The notes under the pieces: model-generated
The model's database searches: none
Told to the model about the DNA's origin: nothing
The model's input: only the letters and a program-made list of their open reading frames with translations
Position numbers and translations under genes: made by a program
DNA from: Ectothiorhodospiraceae bacterium
Lineage (GTDB): Bacteria; Pseudomonadota; Gammaproteobacteria; Nitrococcales; Aquisalimonadaceae
Direction: 5' to 3'
Length of the DNA stretch: 37,809 bases
Assembly: GCA_020831885.1 (NCBI GenBank)
Contig: JAFIFU010000033.1
Coordinates: 1 to 37,809, forward strand
In this document: positions 23,836-32,303 of the stretch, one piece after another
Numbering within the stretch: the first letter of the stretch is position 1
How the letters are laid out: each line of letters begins with the position of its first letter

Positions 23836-24888
23836 TCAATACGGGAATGGCCAGACTCGATAAGAGCGCTTCATGATGATCCATCGATGCATGAGCCCGC
23901 GGGGCTCGAATATAAGAAATGCCGCAATGATCCCACCAAGAAATATATTCATCGCTGCAAAACTGATTTGTCCTCCCAGAAAAGGCATTGCTTCCGCGAC
24001 AATTGGGCCTGCTGTAGAAATTCCTTCTTGCACGAGAACAATCGCGACAACCCCGATCAACGCGCCCGTGACGGAACCCATGCCACCAACGATTATCATG
24101 GCGATAAACCAGACTGAATGTATCAGGGTAAATTGGTCCACAGCCACGTAGCGCACATAATAAGCCCAAAGCGCACCCCCCACTCCCGCATAGAATGCGC
24201 CAACAAGGAATGAAAGCGCCTTTGTTCTGGTTACGTTTATACCCATAATCCCGGAAGCCACATCATCGTCACGCACCGCCACGAAGGCCCGCCCCTGGCG
24301 GCTGCGCGCAATGCCGTAGGCTCCCCAGGTCATCAGCGCAACCACCACCAGGCAGAGGTAATATATGTGTGTATCCGTAGACAGGCGATAACCGAAGAAA
24401 TCAGGGGCAGCGACAATGATTCCGTTGGAGCCGCCCAGCCAGCTCGTAGGCAGGCTGAGAATCAGGAAGTGAAAAATGAACTGAGCCGCGATGGTGGTGA
24501 GCGCGAGATAAAATCCTTTGATCCTCGCGGCCGACAACCCAAAAATAAATCCAAACAAGGCGGCCGAAACACCTGCCAGCGGAATGGCTAGAAAAAACGG
24601 TACCCCGAAAGTCGTTGAAAGAACGCCAGCCGTATAGGCACCCACACCCATGAAAGCGGCCTGCCCCAGGTTGATCTGGCCGGAATAACCGGTATTGAGC
24701 TGCAAGCCCAGAACAACCACGGCGGTTATGAAGATGCCGATTCCAATTGCCACCAGACGAGGCCCGACAAACATTGGAGCGATCAGCAGGGCAACCAGGA
24801 AGGCGGCCAGCGCAAGCCATTGCCAACGTGTCCTTATCAGCGCCTGGTCCCTGACGAAACTGGTGGCAAACGTGCCTGCTGGATCCAT
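23836..24888 (-). CDS. ABC transporter permease, LivM type
   Basis: This 350-residue membrane protein has about ten hydrophobic segments and the LivM hallmarks NTGYSGQINLGQAAFMGVGAYTAG, ARIKGFYLALTTIAAQF, the cytoplasmic EAA-like loop SRQGRAFVAVRDDDVASGIMGI and the late GGMGSVTGALIGV. LivM forms half of the membrane channel with the LivH subunit. GAGGG lies upstream of the ATG at 24888. It is 14 bp after the LivH-type gene. Its base composition is lower in GC than the flanking ATPase genes. Confidence 0.94.
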   Translation of the reverse strand: MDPAGTFATSFVRDQALIRTRWQWLALAAFLVALLIAPMFVGPRLVAIGIGIFITAVVVLGLQLNTGYSGQINLGQAAFMGVGAYTAGVLSTTFGVPFFLAIPLAGVSAALFGFIFGLSAARIKGFYLALTTIAAQFIFHFLILSLPTSWLGGSNGIIVAAPDFFGYRLSTDTHIYYLCLVVVALMTWGAYGIARSRQGRAFVAVRDDDVASGIMGINVTRTKALSFLVGAFYAGVGGALWAYYVRYVAVDQFTLIHSVWFIAMIIVGGMGSVTGALIGVVAIVLVQEGISTAGPIVAEAMPFLGGQISFAAMNIFLGGIIAAFLIFEPRGLMHRWIIMKRSYRVWPFPY

Positions 24889-24902
24889 GACTCAGCCCTC
24901 TG

Positions 24903-25787
24903 TTACACGCGTTCGATGGTTTTCCAACCAAACATTCCGGTCGGCCTGATGAACAGAATCATCAACATGATCACGAAGGGCAGCACCGAACTCACGGATG
25001 CGCCCAGCGCCGGATCCAGATACCCGGCCGCAAGCCCCTGCACAATGCCGATCAGAATCCCGGCCAGGATGAGGCCCGCAATGGATTCCAGGCCGGCCAG
25101 CAAGGCCACGGGCAGAGCCAGCAGACCGATCTCCGAGGTGATGAAACTGATGGACCGGTTGCTCAGAAAGATGATGGCGCCCAGCGTGGCCAGCATGGAG
25201 CCCATGATCCAGGCGATGATCACAGAGCGCCGGACCGAAATCCCCAAGGACATGGCCACCTGGTGATCTTCCGCGACGGCTGTCATACGCAGACCAGCCC
25301 TGGTCCTGTTAAAGAACCATGCCAACCCAAGTGCAACACAGACCGTAATGACTCCGCCGTACAGCATGGCCTGGGGAATCAAAAAATCGCCCCATATCAC
25401 CGGAAAAACCGGAAACACCGCGGGAAATTGACGAACCTGAGCTCCGAATGCTACGAGAACCACACCTCGCAACAGGATCATAAGGCCGATAGTCACCATG
25501 ACCATGGCAAAGACGGATTGCCCTGCCATTCTTGAAAAAAAGATCCGATCAATGAGAAAGCCGAAGATCCCGGCACAAAGGAAGGCAATTGGCAGGCCGA
25601 TAATTAGCGGCAAGTCAAGCTGTATCATCATCAGCCAGACAATGAAACCGCCCAGAACGACGAGTTCACCTTGGGCGAGATTGAACACCTTGGAGGCGCG
25701 ATAGATGACGACAAACCCCATTGCGACCAAGGCGTACGTGAGGCCGATCAACGCCCCATTTACTGTGTAATTGAGAAACTCACCCAT
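24903..25787 (-). CDS. ABC transporter permease, LivH type
   Basis: This 294-residue membrane protein has the LivH pattern: NGALIGLTYALVAMGFVVIYRASKVFNLAQGELVVLGGF at the N-terminus, the loop NRTRAGLRMTAVAEDHQVAMSLGI and GLLALPVALLAGLESIAG. It pairs with the LivM subunit to form the channel. The start at 25787 is 5 bp after the stop of the CoA ligase gene, with AGGAG upstream, so ligase and permease are tightly coupled in one transcript. That placement supports a joint uptake-and-activation unit. Confidence 0.94.
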   Translation of the reverse strand: MGEFLNYTVNGALIGLTYALVAMGFVVIYRASKVFNLAQGELVVLGGFIVWLMMIQLDLPLIIGLPIAFLCAGIFGFLIDRIFFSRMAGQSVFAMVMVTIGLMILLRGVVLVAFGAQVRQFPAVFPVFPVIWGDFLIPQAMLYGGVITVCVALGLAWFFNRTRAGLRMTAVAEDHQVAMSLGISVRRSVIIAWIMGSMLATLGAIIFLSNRSISFITSEIGLLALPVALLAGLESIAGLILAGILIGIVQGLAAGYLDPALGASVSSVLPFVIMLMILFIRPTGMFGWKTIERV

Positions 25788-25792
25788 GGCAA

Positions 25793-27838
25793 TTATTCTC
25801 CTGGAGATGCCGCTTTTCCGGTTTTCAGCGCACGGACACTGGCGCCGCTATCCTTGACGCTCGTCGATTCCTCTACCTGATCCGCAAGCGCTTCCCCGCT
25901 GACAGCGCTTCTCGTAACATCACCATCGACATCATGCAGCTTTACTGTCGCGGTAAGCTTTCCAGACCGGCCGTCCTGATATGTGACAGGAAGCGTTATG
26001 GTCACCTCGGGTTTCCCGGAATAAAGGGCGTCAATCAGGTCGGAATAACGGTCCTCAAGAAACTCTCTTCGGAGTTTTCTTGTCCGCGTCAACTCCCCTT
26101 CGTCTGGATCAAGCTCCTTCGGGAAATTAGCGAATCGCTGCACACGGGAAGAGGCGGGAAGAAAGCTGTTAATACGCTTGATTTCACTCTGAATGAGCTC
26201 AGCGACTTCCCCATTCTGAGATAGATCGGTAAAGGTGGAAAACGCCAGATTTCTATCCTCCGCCCATCGCGACACCACTTCCATATCAATGTTGATCAAC
26301 GCTCCGATGTAATCCCTGTCCTTTCCACCAAGGGTCATGATGTCCTTGACGAAAGGGCTGAACCGCAGTCGGGTCTCTATGAACTGAGGCGGGAATTTTT
26401 CCCCCGTGCGGAGTTCCCGCATATCATCGACACGCTCCAGGAAAACCAACTCGCCGGAATCCGTCTGCGCCACCGCATCACCCGTGCGATACCAGCCATC
26501 CAGCATGCGTTCGGCGGTTTTCTCTTCCCGCCGGTAGTACCCCAGGAAGCCGGAACCGCCGCGGACCAGCAGCTCCCCCTCATCAGAGAGTTTCCACTCC
26601 AGCGGCGGGCAATCCGGGTGGGCCTGCATCCAGTGCCCGACCGTTTCCAGATCGAAACGATCACCCTGATGCATGGTCAGTACACCCATTTCCGTGGAAC
26701 CGTAGATATTGCGTAGCGGGACCCCGATGGCGTGGAACATGCGGAACACGTCGGGCGCCATGGTGGAACCGCCGCACAGCCCCACTTTCAGCCGGGTCAG
26801 CCCCAGCTTGTCTCGCAGGGGACGCAGCACCAGGGCCTCGGCCAGGGGCAGAAGCAGGCGTGAAACCAGGGGCACGGGGCGGCCATCGAGACGCGCCACA
26901 TGGGTCTGGTGGCCGACGCGCATGCCCCACTCGTAGATGCGCCGCCGAACCGGTCCGGCATCAAGCATTCTTGCCTGAATGACCGCAGCCAGGTTCTCCC
27001 ACTGGCGCGGGGCGAACACCATGGCCTCCACCGCCAGCTCCCGGATATTGCTCTGTACCTGCTCCGGTCCTTCCGGAAAGTTCACCACCAGCGGCAGCAC
27101 CAGACCGATGCCGATACCAAGGATCTGTTCGGTCGCCCAGGCCGGCGCGATATAGGTGAGGTACTCCATGCCGGGTTCGAGCTCGGTTGCATTGATGATG
27201 CGGTAAGCACCATCAATGATGCTTTTGTGGGTGAGAACCACCGCCTTTGGCTTGCTGGTGGTACCGGAGGTGTAGGAGAGAACGGCAATGTCGTCCGGTT
27301 TGCCTGCGTTGACGAGGCTGGAGAAGAGCTCTGGCTCGGCGGCGTGTATTTCCCGCCCTTGCTCTTGCACCGATTCAAACCGCCGCAGCTCGGGCCGGTC
27401 ATAGGACCACATGCCCGTGTCATCCCAGTACACGATGCTCCGTAGACCTTCCACGTCCTTGAGAACCGTCAGCCCCTTGTCGACCTGCTCCTGATCCTGG
27501 GCGACCAGCAGGACGGCTTCGCTGTCGCTGAGCAGGTAAGCGACCTCATCCGACGTAAGATCCGGATACAGCGACACCACCTTCGCACCCAGTGACTGGG
27601 CCGCGAACTCGGTCCAGTAGTGCTCGGGCTCGTTCTCGCCGATGACCGCCAGGGTCTCTCCACGTTCCAACCCCAGGGCTCTCAGCCCAAGCGCCAGCGC
27701 GCGCACGTTGTCCAGGACGTCGCCGAACGTGTGCTCCCGCCAGATGCCCCGATACTTGTGGCGTTCACAGAGACGGTCCGGATTCTCCGTTGCACGGGCG
27801 AGAAGAACCTGCGGCAGCGTTCTCATGGGCATCTTCAT
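25793..27838 (-). CDS. Long-chain-type acyl-CoA synthetase embedded in the ABC operon
   Basis: This 681-residue AMP-forming ligase is of the long FAA/COG1022-like type. It has SYTSGTTSKPKAVVLTH (188-204), LCGGSTMAPDVFR, IYGSTEMG, YRTGDAVAQ and a C-terminal FFANFPKE-like region. The hinge reads LERVDDMRELRTGEKFPPQFIE, as in long-chain ligases. A C-terminal extension after about residue 600 (PEVTITLPVTYQDG and onward) is unlike standard members. Its ATG overlaps the TGA of the LivG-type gene (27835-27838) with GGAGGAGGT just upstream, and the LivH-type gene follows by 5 bp. The order LivG, ligase, LivH, LivM, LivK, LivF means activation is built into the transporter operon. The substrate is unknown. 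Confidence 0.93.
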   Translation of the reverse strand: MKMPMRTLPQVLLARATENPDRLCERHKYRGIWREHTFGDVLDNVRALALGLRALGLERGETLAVIGENEPEHYWTEFAAQSLGAKVVSLYPDLTSDEVAYLLSDSEAVLLVAQDQEQVDKGLTVLKDVEGLRSIVYWDDTGMWSYDRPELRRFESVQEQGREIHAAEPELFSSLVNAGKPDDIAVLSYTSGTTSKPKAVVLTHKSIIDGAYRIINATELEPGMEYLTYIAPAWATEQILGIGIGLVLPLVVNFPEGPEQVQSNIRELAVEAMVFAPRQWENLAAVIQARMLDAGPVRRRIYEWGMRVGHQTHVARLDGRPVPLVSRLLLPLAEALVLRPLRDKLGLTRLKVGLCGGSTMAPDVFRMFHAIGVPLRNIYGSTEMGVLTMHQGDRFDLETVGHWMQAHPDCPPLEWKLSDEGELLVRGGSGFLGYYRREEKTAERMLDGWYRTGDAVAQTDSGELVFLERVDDMRELRTGEKFPPQFIETRLRFSPFVKDIMTLGGKDRDYIGALINIDMEVVSRWAEDRNLAFSTFTDLSQNGEVAELIQSEIKRINSFLPASSRVQRFANFPKELDPDEGELTRTRKLRREFLEDRYSDLIDALYSGKPEVTITLPVTYQDGRSGKLTATVKLHDVDGDVTRSAVSGEALADQVEESTSVKDSGASVRALKTGKAASPGE

Positions 27839-28680
27839 ACCGCACCTCCTCCGAGGTATGCCTTCAGAACCGCGGGATCGCGCTGCACCTGCGCGGGTGT
27901 GCCTTCCGCAATCTTCCGGCCGAAATCGAAGACCATCACGCGATCAGCGATGTCCATGACGACGCCCATGTCATGCTCGACCAGAACCACCGGTATTCTC
28001 TTGCCTTCGCGCACATCCAGAATGAACCGGGCCAGGTCTTCCTTCTCCTCGGTGTTCATGCCGGCCATCGGCTCATCCATCAGCAGGAGCTTCGGCTCCT
28101 GAGCCAGGGCACGCCCCAGGTCCACACGCTTCCGAAGACCGTAGCCGAGGCTCCCGACCGGCTGATGCCGGATCGTCTCGATCTCCAGGAACTCGATAAT
28201 TTCCTCGACCAACTCGCGGTTCTGAACCTCTTCTTCCCGGGCCCGGAACGGGTAAAAGAAGGCGTCGAACAACGAAGAGCGCATGTGCTGATGCCGGCCG
28301 ACCATGATGTTGTCGATCACGGTCATCCCGGAGAATATGTGCGTGCCCTGGAAGGTGCGCGTCAGGCCCATCACGGCCACCTCATGCACCGGCTTGCCGG
28401 TGATATCGGCGCCATTGAAGATGATCTGGCCCTGTTGCGGCTTGTAGAAGCCACTGAGGCAATTCAGCAGGGATGTCTTGCCGGCACCATTCGGGCCGAT
28501 AACGGCCACCAGCTCGTCATGCTTGACGGACATGGAGACTTCGTTCAGGGCAGTGACGCCACCGAATGTGAGCGTAATACCGTCGGCCCTTAACGCTTCA
28601 CCGGCATCGGGCCTGTCGGCTTGAGCCGAGGCGGGCGAGCGGGTACCCCCATCCTCGTGCCGAAGAGTCACGTCTCTCAT
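27835..28680 (-). CDS. ABC transporter ATPase, LivG type
   Basis: This 281-residue ATPase has Walker A GPNGAGKTS, a Q-loop in GLTRTFQGTHIFSGMTV, a variant signature LGYGLRKRVDLGRAL, Walker B LLLMDEPMAGM and LVEHDMGVV with the switch histidine. The LSGGQ signature of most ABC ATPases is replaced here by LGYGLRK, as in related LivG proteins found with acyl-CoA ligases. The N-terminus has a polar extension before the ATPase fold begins. The start MRDVTL at 28680 has AGGGGGAG upstream, better than 28722. It is the first gene of the operon, and its stop overlaps the ligase start by 4 bp. Confidence 0.93.
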   Translation of the reverse strand: MRDVTLRHEDGGTRSPASAQADRPDAGEALRADGITLTFGGVTALNEVSMSVKHDELVAVIGPNGAGKTSLLNCLSGFYKPQQGQIIFNGADITGKPVHEVAVMGLTRTFQGTHIFSGMTVIDNIMVGRHQHMRSSLFDAFFYPFRAREEEVQNRELVEEIIEFLEIETIRHQPVGSLGYGLRKRVDLGRALAQEPKLLLMDEPMAGMNTEEKEDLARFILDVREGKRIPVVLVEHDMGVVMDIADRVMVFDFGRKIAEGTPAQVQRDPAVLKAYLGGGAV

Positions 28681-28770
28681 GTTCTCCCCCTCGTCTCCAG
28701 CGCCTCTGGGGCGCCGCATCATTCTCCGAAGCCACTCTAAAGGCGACTTGAGATTATTATTAATTAAGTC

Positions 28771-28788
28771 GTTAGTGAATACACTAAC
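28771..28788. promoter_or_regulatory. Perfect inverted repeat GTTAGTG-AATA-CACTAAC
   Basis: The repeat GTTAGTG (28771-28777), spacer AATA, CACTAAC (28782-28788) is perfect. It lies between the LivG-type operon and the divergent flavoprotein gene. Its ACTAAC half-sites are the same as in the TetR-type operator beside the regulator gene, and it overlaps copy 4 of that motif. It is a strong candidate for a regulator site; the regulator is inferred. Confidence 0.55.
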
Positions 28789-28796
28789 TTCTCAGT
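28783..28796. promoter_or_regulatory. TetR-type operator-like site, copy 4
   Basis: ACTAACTTCTCAGT matches ACTAACTAGTTGGT at 10 of 14 positions. A second related copy, ACTAACGACTTAAT, reads on the opposite strand from the left side of the inverted repeat. It suits control of both the ABC operon and the flavoprotein gene. Confidence 0.4.
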
Positions 28797-28914
28797 AGAA
28801 TTTATGTCAACATGGCATCGTCGGGCAAATAGCCTGGCCGGCGCCTTTTCGTTGCGCATAGCGGGAAACGCTGAAAGGCGACGGAAATTCATTTCAAACC
28901 GGGGGGAGCGAGAG

Positions 28915-29868
28915 ATGGCACGTTATGGCAGCAAGGCCCTGGCTCAGGAACTCAGAGCCAGACTGCGGGTTCCGGTGGTTGTTGGACCCATGTTCCTGGT
29001 ATCGGGACCAGAACTCGTGATCGGGTGCTCCCGGGCAGGCGTCATCGGGTCTTTTCCCACGCTCAACGCCCGGACAACAGGGATACTGGATACCTGGCTC
29101 AGCGAAATCAGGACCGCACTCGCTCAGGCGCCCTCTGCCGCCCCCTATGCAGCCAACCTCATCGTTCATTCCAGTAACGCCCGGCTCATGGACGATGTCG
29201 ATCTTGTGGTACACCACAAGGTGGAAATCGTGATCGCCAGCGTTGGCAACCCGGCATCCGTGATTCCAGCCATCAAGGGATACGGCGGAATCGTCTTTTC
29301 GGACGTGGCATCCATCAAACATGCCCAGCGCGCAGCAGAAGCCGGGGTTGACGGTCTGATCCTGCTCTGCGCGGGTTCGGGGGGAAACACCGGTTGGCTG
29401 AACCCGTTCGGATTCCTTGCCGAGGTGAGGGCATTCTTTGACGGGCCGGTGGTTCTCGCCGGCGCGATCTCCAACGGCCACCTGGTGAATGCAGCCGAAA
29501 AAGCCGGCGCGGACTTTGCTTACATGGGCACATCGTTCATCGCCACCCACGAAAGCATGGCGAGTGCCGAGTACCAGCAGATGCTGCTGGAGAGCAACGC
29601 CGATGACGTCAAGCTAACCACCGAGGTGACCGGCATCCCGTCCAACATGCTGAGGAAAAGCCTGGAACGGGTTGGCTTTAAACCGGACAAGGCGCACGCC
29701 GACGCGGGGTTCAGCATCGAACGGGAACTGCAGGCCTTCAAGGCATGGAAGGATATCTGGAGTGCCGGACACGGCGTTGGCGGCGTACAGAACATCGAGT
29801 CCACCGCCGACCTGGTCGAAAGATTAAGGAAGGAGTACCTGATGGGGCCGCCGTCGGAAATCCGGTAG
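28915..29868 (+). CDS. Nitronate-monooxygenase-like flavoprotein (NMO/2-nitropropane dioxygenase family)
   Basis: This 317-residue protein has a TIM-barrel FMN-binding pattern: VVGPMFLVSGPELVIGCSRAGVIGSFP at the N-terminus, DGLILLCAGSGGNTGWLNPFGFL, VVLAGAISNGH and AYMGTSFIATHES (FMN phosphate region). Family members use FMN to oxidise nitronates or act on other substrates, and some homologues are enoyl reductase-like. The GGH motif that carries the catalytic histidine in nitronate monooxygenases reads GGN (Asn158) here, so that reaction is uncertain. The start MARYGSK at 28915 has GGGGGAG upstream; the frame from 28804 is not supported. It is divergent from the ABC operon, which suggests shared regulation. 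Confidence 0.88.
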   Translation: MARYGSKALAQELRARLRVPVVVGPMFLVSGPELVIGCSRAGVIGSFPTLNARTTGILDTWLSEIRTALAQAPSAAPYAANLIVHSSNARLMDDVDLVVHHKVEIVIASVGNPASVIPAIKGYGGIVFSDVASIKHAQRAAEAGVDGLILLCAGSGGNTGWLNPFGFLAEVRAFFDGPVVLAGAISNGHLVNAAEKAGADFAYMGTSFIATHESMASAEYQQMLLESNADDVKLTTEVTGIPSNMLRKSLERVGFKPDKAHADAGFSIERELQAFKAWKDIWSAGHGVGGVQNIESTADLVERLRKEYLMGPPSEIR

Positions 29869-29885
29869 CCCTCCCTCCAGCCGTG

Positions 29886-29905
29886 GATCAGCGCTTCCCT
29901 AAGCC
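29886..29905 (+). repeat. GATCAGCGCTTCC repeat at a gene end, copy B
   Basis: GATCAGCGCTTCCCTAAGCC covers the stop codon of the BisC-type gene (29899-29901, minus strand) in the same relation as copy A. The meaning is unknown; it may be a 3'-end element of this genome. Confidence 0.4.
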
Positions 29906-32220
29906 TGACGGACCGGCGGCGGCGTGAAGGCGGCCACCGCCGGCGGCTCACCCGGACAGGCTTCCACCTCCACAAGACACGACAGCGCGCTGGGCCCCTG
30001 CGCTAGTCGCGAGGTGCCGTGGTCGGGGGTGAGCACGTTGGGGTTGCCGTGCAGGCAGGAGATGTCCAGGCTGTCGTCCGCGGGCGGATCGTACCAGGCA
30101 CCGGTGCTCACCTGCACGACCCCTGGCCGCACGGCATCGCTGATCACCACGGTGCACAGGCAGCTTCCCCGGTCATTGAACAGGCGCACCAGATCGCCGT
30201 CGCGGAGTTCGCGGGCGGCGGCGTCATCCGGATGGATCCGCACCGGCTCCCGGCCGTTGACCTTCCCGCTGCGGCTGTGGCTCCCATGGTCCAGTTGCGA
30301 GTGGAGCTTCGTGGCGGGCTGATTGGAAATCAGGTGCAACGGGTAAGGCTGATTGTCCGCTCCCAGCCATTCCGCAGGTTCCTTCCAGTAGGCATGGCCG
30401 GGACATTCCCAATAGCCGAAGCCGGCCACGGTCTCGGAGTAAAGCTCGATTCTGCCGCTGGGCGTCTTCAGTGGGTGGGCGTCGGGATCATCGCGAAAGG
30501 CCCGCAACAGGATCCTCGGCTGATCGGGCACCTCGGTCCGGAACCAGCCCCGGGCCCGGAGCTCCTCCAATTCGGGCAGTTGCACGCCGTTGATGGCGGC
30601 CCGGCGTCGCGTTTCCCCGTACAGATGAGCCAGCCAGGCCGACTCGTCCCGCCCCTCGGTAAACGCCTCCCGCACCCCGAGCGCATCCGCCAGGTCCGCG
30701 AAAATCGCGAAATCCGATCTGCTCTCACCCACGGATTCAATGGCCTGTTCCATGTAGATCAGGTACGACTCCCGGCTGGAGGCGGCGAAATCGCTCCGTT
30801 CCAGGAATGTGTTCACCGGCAGCACGATGTCCGCGTGCCGCGCCTGCGGGTTCCAGCACCATTCGTTGACGATGATGGTGTCCGGTCTCTGCCAGGCCCG
30901 GCGCAACCGCACCAGGTCCTGATGATGGTGGAAGGGGTTGCCCCCGACCCAGTAGATCAGCCGGATGTCCGGATAAACCCCGGTCATGCCGTTGTACTGG
31001 AACCGTTCCCCCGGGTGCAGGAGCATGTCGGCGATTCGCGCCACCGGAATGAAGCGGCCCACCGGGTTCCGCCCCTGGGGCAGGGCGGCGCTGGGGATCC
31101 CCCGATAACAGTCGCCGATGGCATTGATGGCGCTGTAGCCGAAGCCGATGCCGCCCCCGGGGGTACCGATCTGTCCCAGCATGGCGGCCACCGTGATCGC
31201 CGCCCAATAAGGCTGTTCACCGTTATCCTGGCGGGTCAGCGACCAGCTCACAGAGATCATGGTGCGCTTCGCCGCCATGTCCCGGGCCAGCGCCCGTATA
31301 CGCTCCGCCGGGAGCTCAGTTTGCTCCGCCGCCCAGGCTGCCGTCTTGGGAACGCCATCCACGGCGCCCGTGAGATAGGGCAGAACGCGATCGAAGCCGA
31401 CCGTGTACCGCTCCAGAAACGCCTGATCCGCCAGCCCTTCCTCGTGCAACGTATGGGCGATGCCGAGCAGCAGCGCGACATCGCTGCCCGGCCGGATGGG
31501 GCACCATTGCGCGCCGGCTTCGTCGGGCATATCCGAACGCAGCGGGCTGACGTTCACGAACTCCACGCCGCACCCGGCCGCCTGCCGTACACCGGCCCGC
31601 TGTACATGCCGACCGACGCCGCCACTGGTCACCTGGCCGTTCTTCACCGGAACGCCACCGAAGGCCACGAACAGCTCGGTGTGCCTGCTGATCACGTCCC
31701 AGCTCGTGGCGCCCGTGATAAACGGCGTGAACCCCCCCAGCACATGGGGCAACGTCACCTCCGCTGCCGCGTAGCTGTAGGTGTTCACCGAGGCGGTACA
31801 ACCGCCAATGAGGTTGAGAAACCGCCTGAGCTGACCCTGCGCATGATGGAAACGGCCGGCGCTGGACCAGCCGTAGGAGCCACCGTAAATGGCTTCGTTG
31901 CCGTACTGCGAACGCACCCGATCCAGCTCACCGGCCACCAGCCCGATGGCTTTATCCCATGAAACCTCCACGAACTCGTCCCGCCCGCGGGCACCATCCG
32001 CGCCCCCCGGCCCCTGCTCCAGCCAGCCCCGCCGCACCATGGGGCGCCGGATCCGCAGCGGACCATCCAGAACATCCACGATCCCCTGGCCGATAGGTGA
32101 CGGGTCACGATCCTCCTCGAAACCCGACAACCGTTTCACACGGCCGGCCTCGGTATGCACCCGGTAAGTACCCCAGTGGGTACTGGTGAGCGTTGCCTTC
32201 TGGGAATCCGTGGTTTTCAT
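29899..32220 (-). CDS. Cytoplasmic molybdopterin S/N-oxide reductase (BisC/TorA/DMSO-reductase family)
   Basis: This 773-residue enzyme of the DMSO reductase family reduces S-oxides or N-oxides using a bis-MGD molybdenum cofactor. GGSYGWSSAGRFHH (113-126) gives Tyr116 and Trp118, equivalent to Tyr114 and Trp116 of Rhodobacter DMSO reductase. Ser149 in NTYSYAAAEV has the spacing of Mo ligand Ser147. Other family segments are WGGNPFHHHQDLVRLRRAW, NEWCWNPQARHADIVLPV, LHLISNQPATKLHSQ and HGNPNVLTPDHGTS. There is no twin-arginine signal and no N-terminal Fe-S cysteine motif, as in the cytoplasmic biotin/methionine sulfoxide reductase BisC. It stands alone: no membrane anchor, cytochrome or chaperone gene adjoins. 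The electron donor is not evident. Substrate is unknown. Confidence 0.9.
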   Translation of the reverse strand: MKTTDSQKATLTSTHWGTYRVHTEAGRVKRLSGFEEDRDPSPIGQGIVDVLDGPLRIRRPMVRRGWLEQGPGGADGARGRDEFVEVSWDKAIGLVAGELDRVRSQYGNEAIYGGSYGWSSAGRFHHAQGQLRRFLNLIGGCTASVNTYSYAAAEVTLPHVLGGFTPFITGATSWDVISRHTELFVAFGGVPVKNGQVTSGGVGRHVQRAGVRQAAGCGVEFVNVSPLRSDMPDEAGAQWCPIRPGSDVALLLGIAHTLHEEGLADQAFLERYTVGFDRVLPYLTGAVDGVPKTAAWAAEQTELPAERIRALARDMAAKRTMISVSWSLTRQDNGEQPYWAAITVAAMLGQIGTPGGGIGFGYSAINAIGDCYRGIPSAALPQGRNPVGRFIPVARIADMLLHPGERFQYNGMTGVYPDIRLIYWVGGNPFHHHQDLVRLRRAWQRPDTIIVNEWCWNPQARHADIVLPVNTFLERSDFAASSRESYLIYMEQAIESVGESRSDFAIFADLADALGVREAFTEGRDESAWLAHLYGETRRRAAINGVQLPELEELRARGWFRTEVPDQPRILLRAFRDDPDAHPLKTPSGRIELYSETVAGFGYWECPGHAYWKEPAEWLGADNQPYPLHLISNQPATKLHSQLDHGSHSRSGKVNGREPVRIHPDDAAARELRDGDLVRLFNDRGSCLCTVVISDAVRPGVVQVSTGAWYDPPADDSLDISCLHGNPNVLTPDHGTSRLAQGPSALSCLVEVEACPGEPPAVAAFTPPPVRQA

Positions 32221-32303
32221 GCCTCTGCATCCTTACCGCGGGTCGCGGCTCTCCCAGCACCAAAGGTTAGTAAACCATACCAGCGATGTCGGCCGTCTGC
32301 CCT

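Noticed and set aside
28804-28914. Longer start for the flavoprotein gene
   Set aside because: The added residues show no similarity, and GGGGGAG precedes ATG 28915. The longer frame would also run close to the inverted repeat.
30019-31962. 647-codon open frame on the plus strand opposite the BisC-type gene
   Set aside because: It is an antisense shadow of a high-GC gene. The translation is rich in Gly, His, Arg and Pro with no family features, while the minus strand encodes a clear molybdoenzyme.
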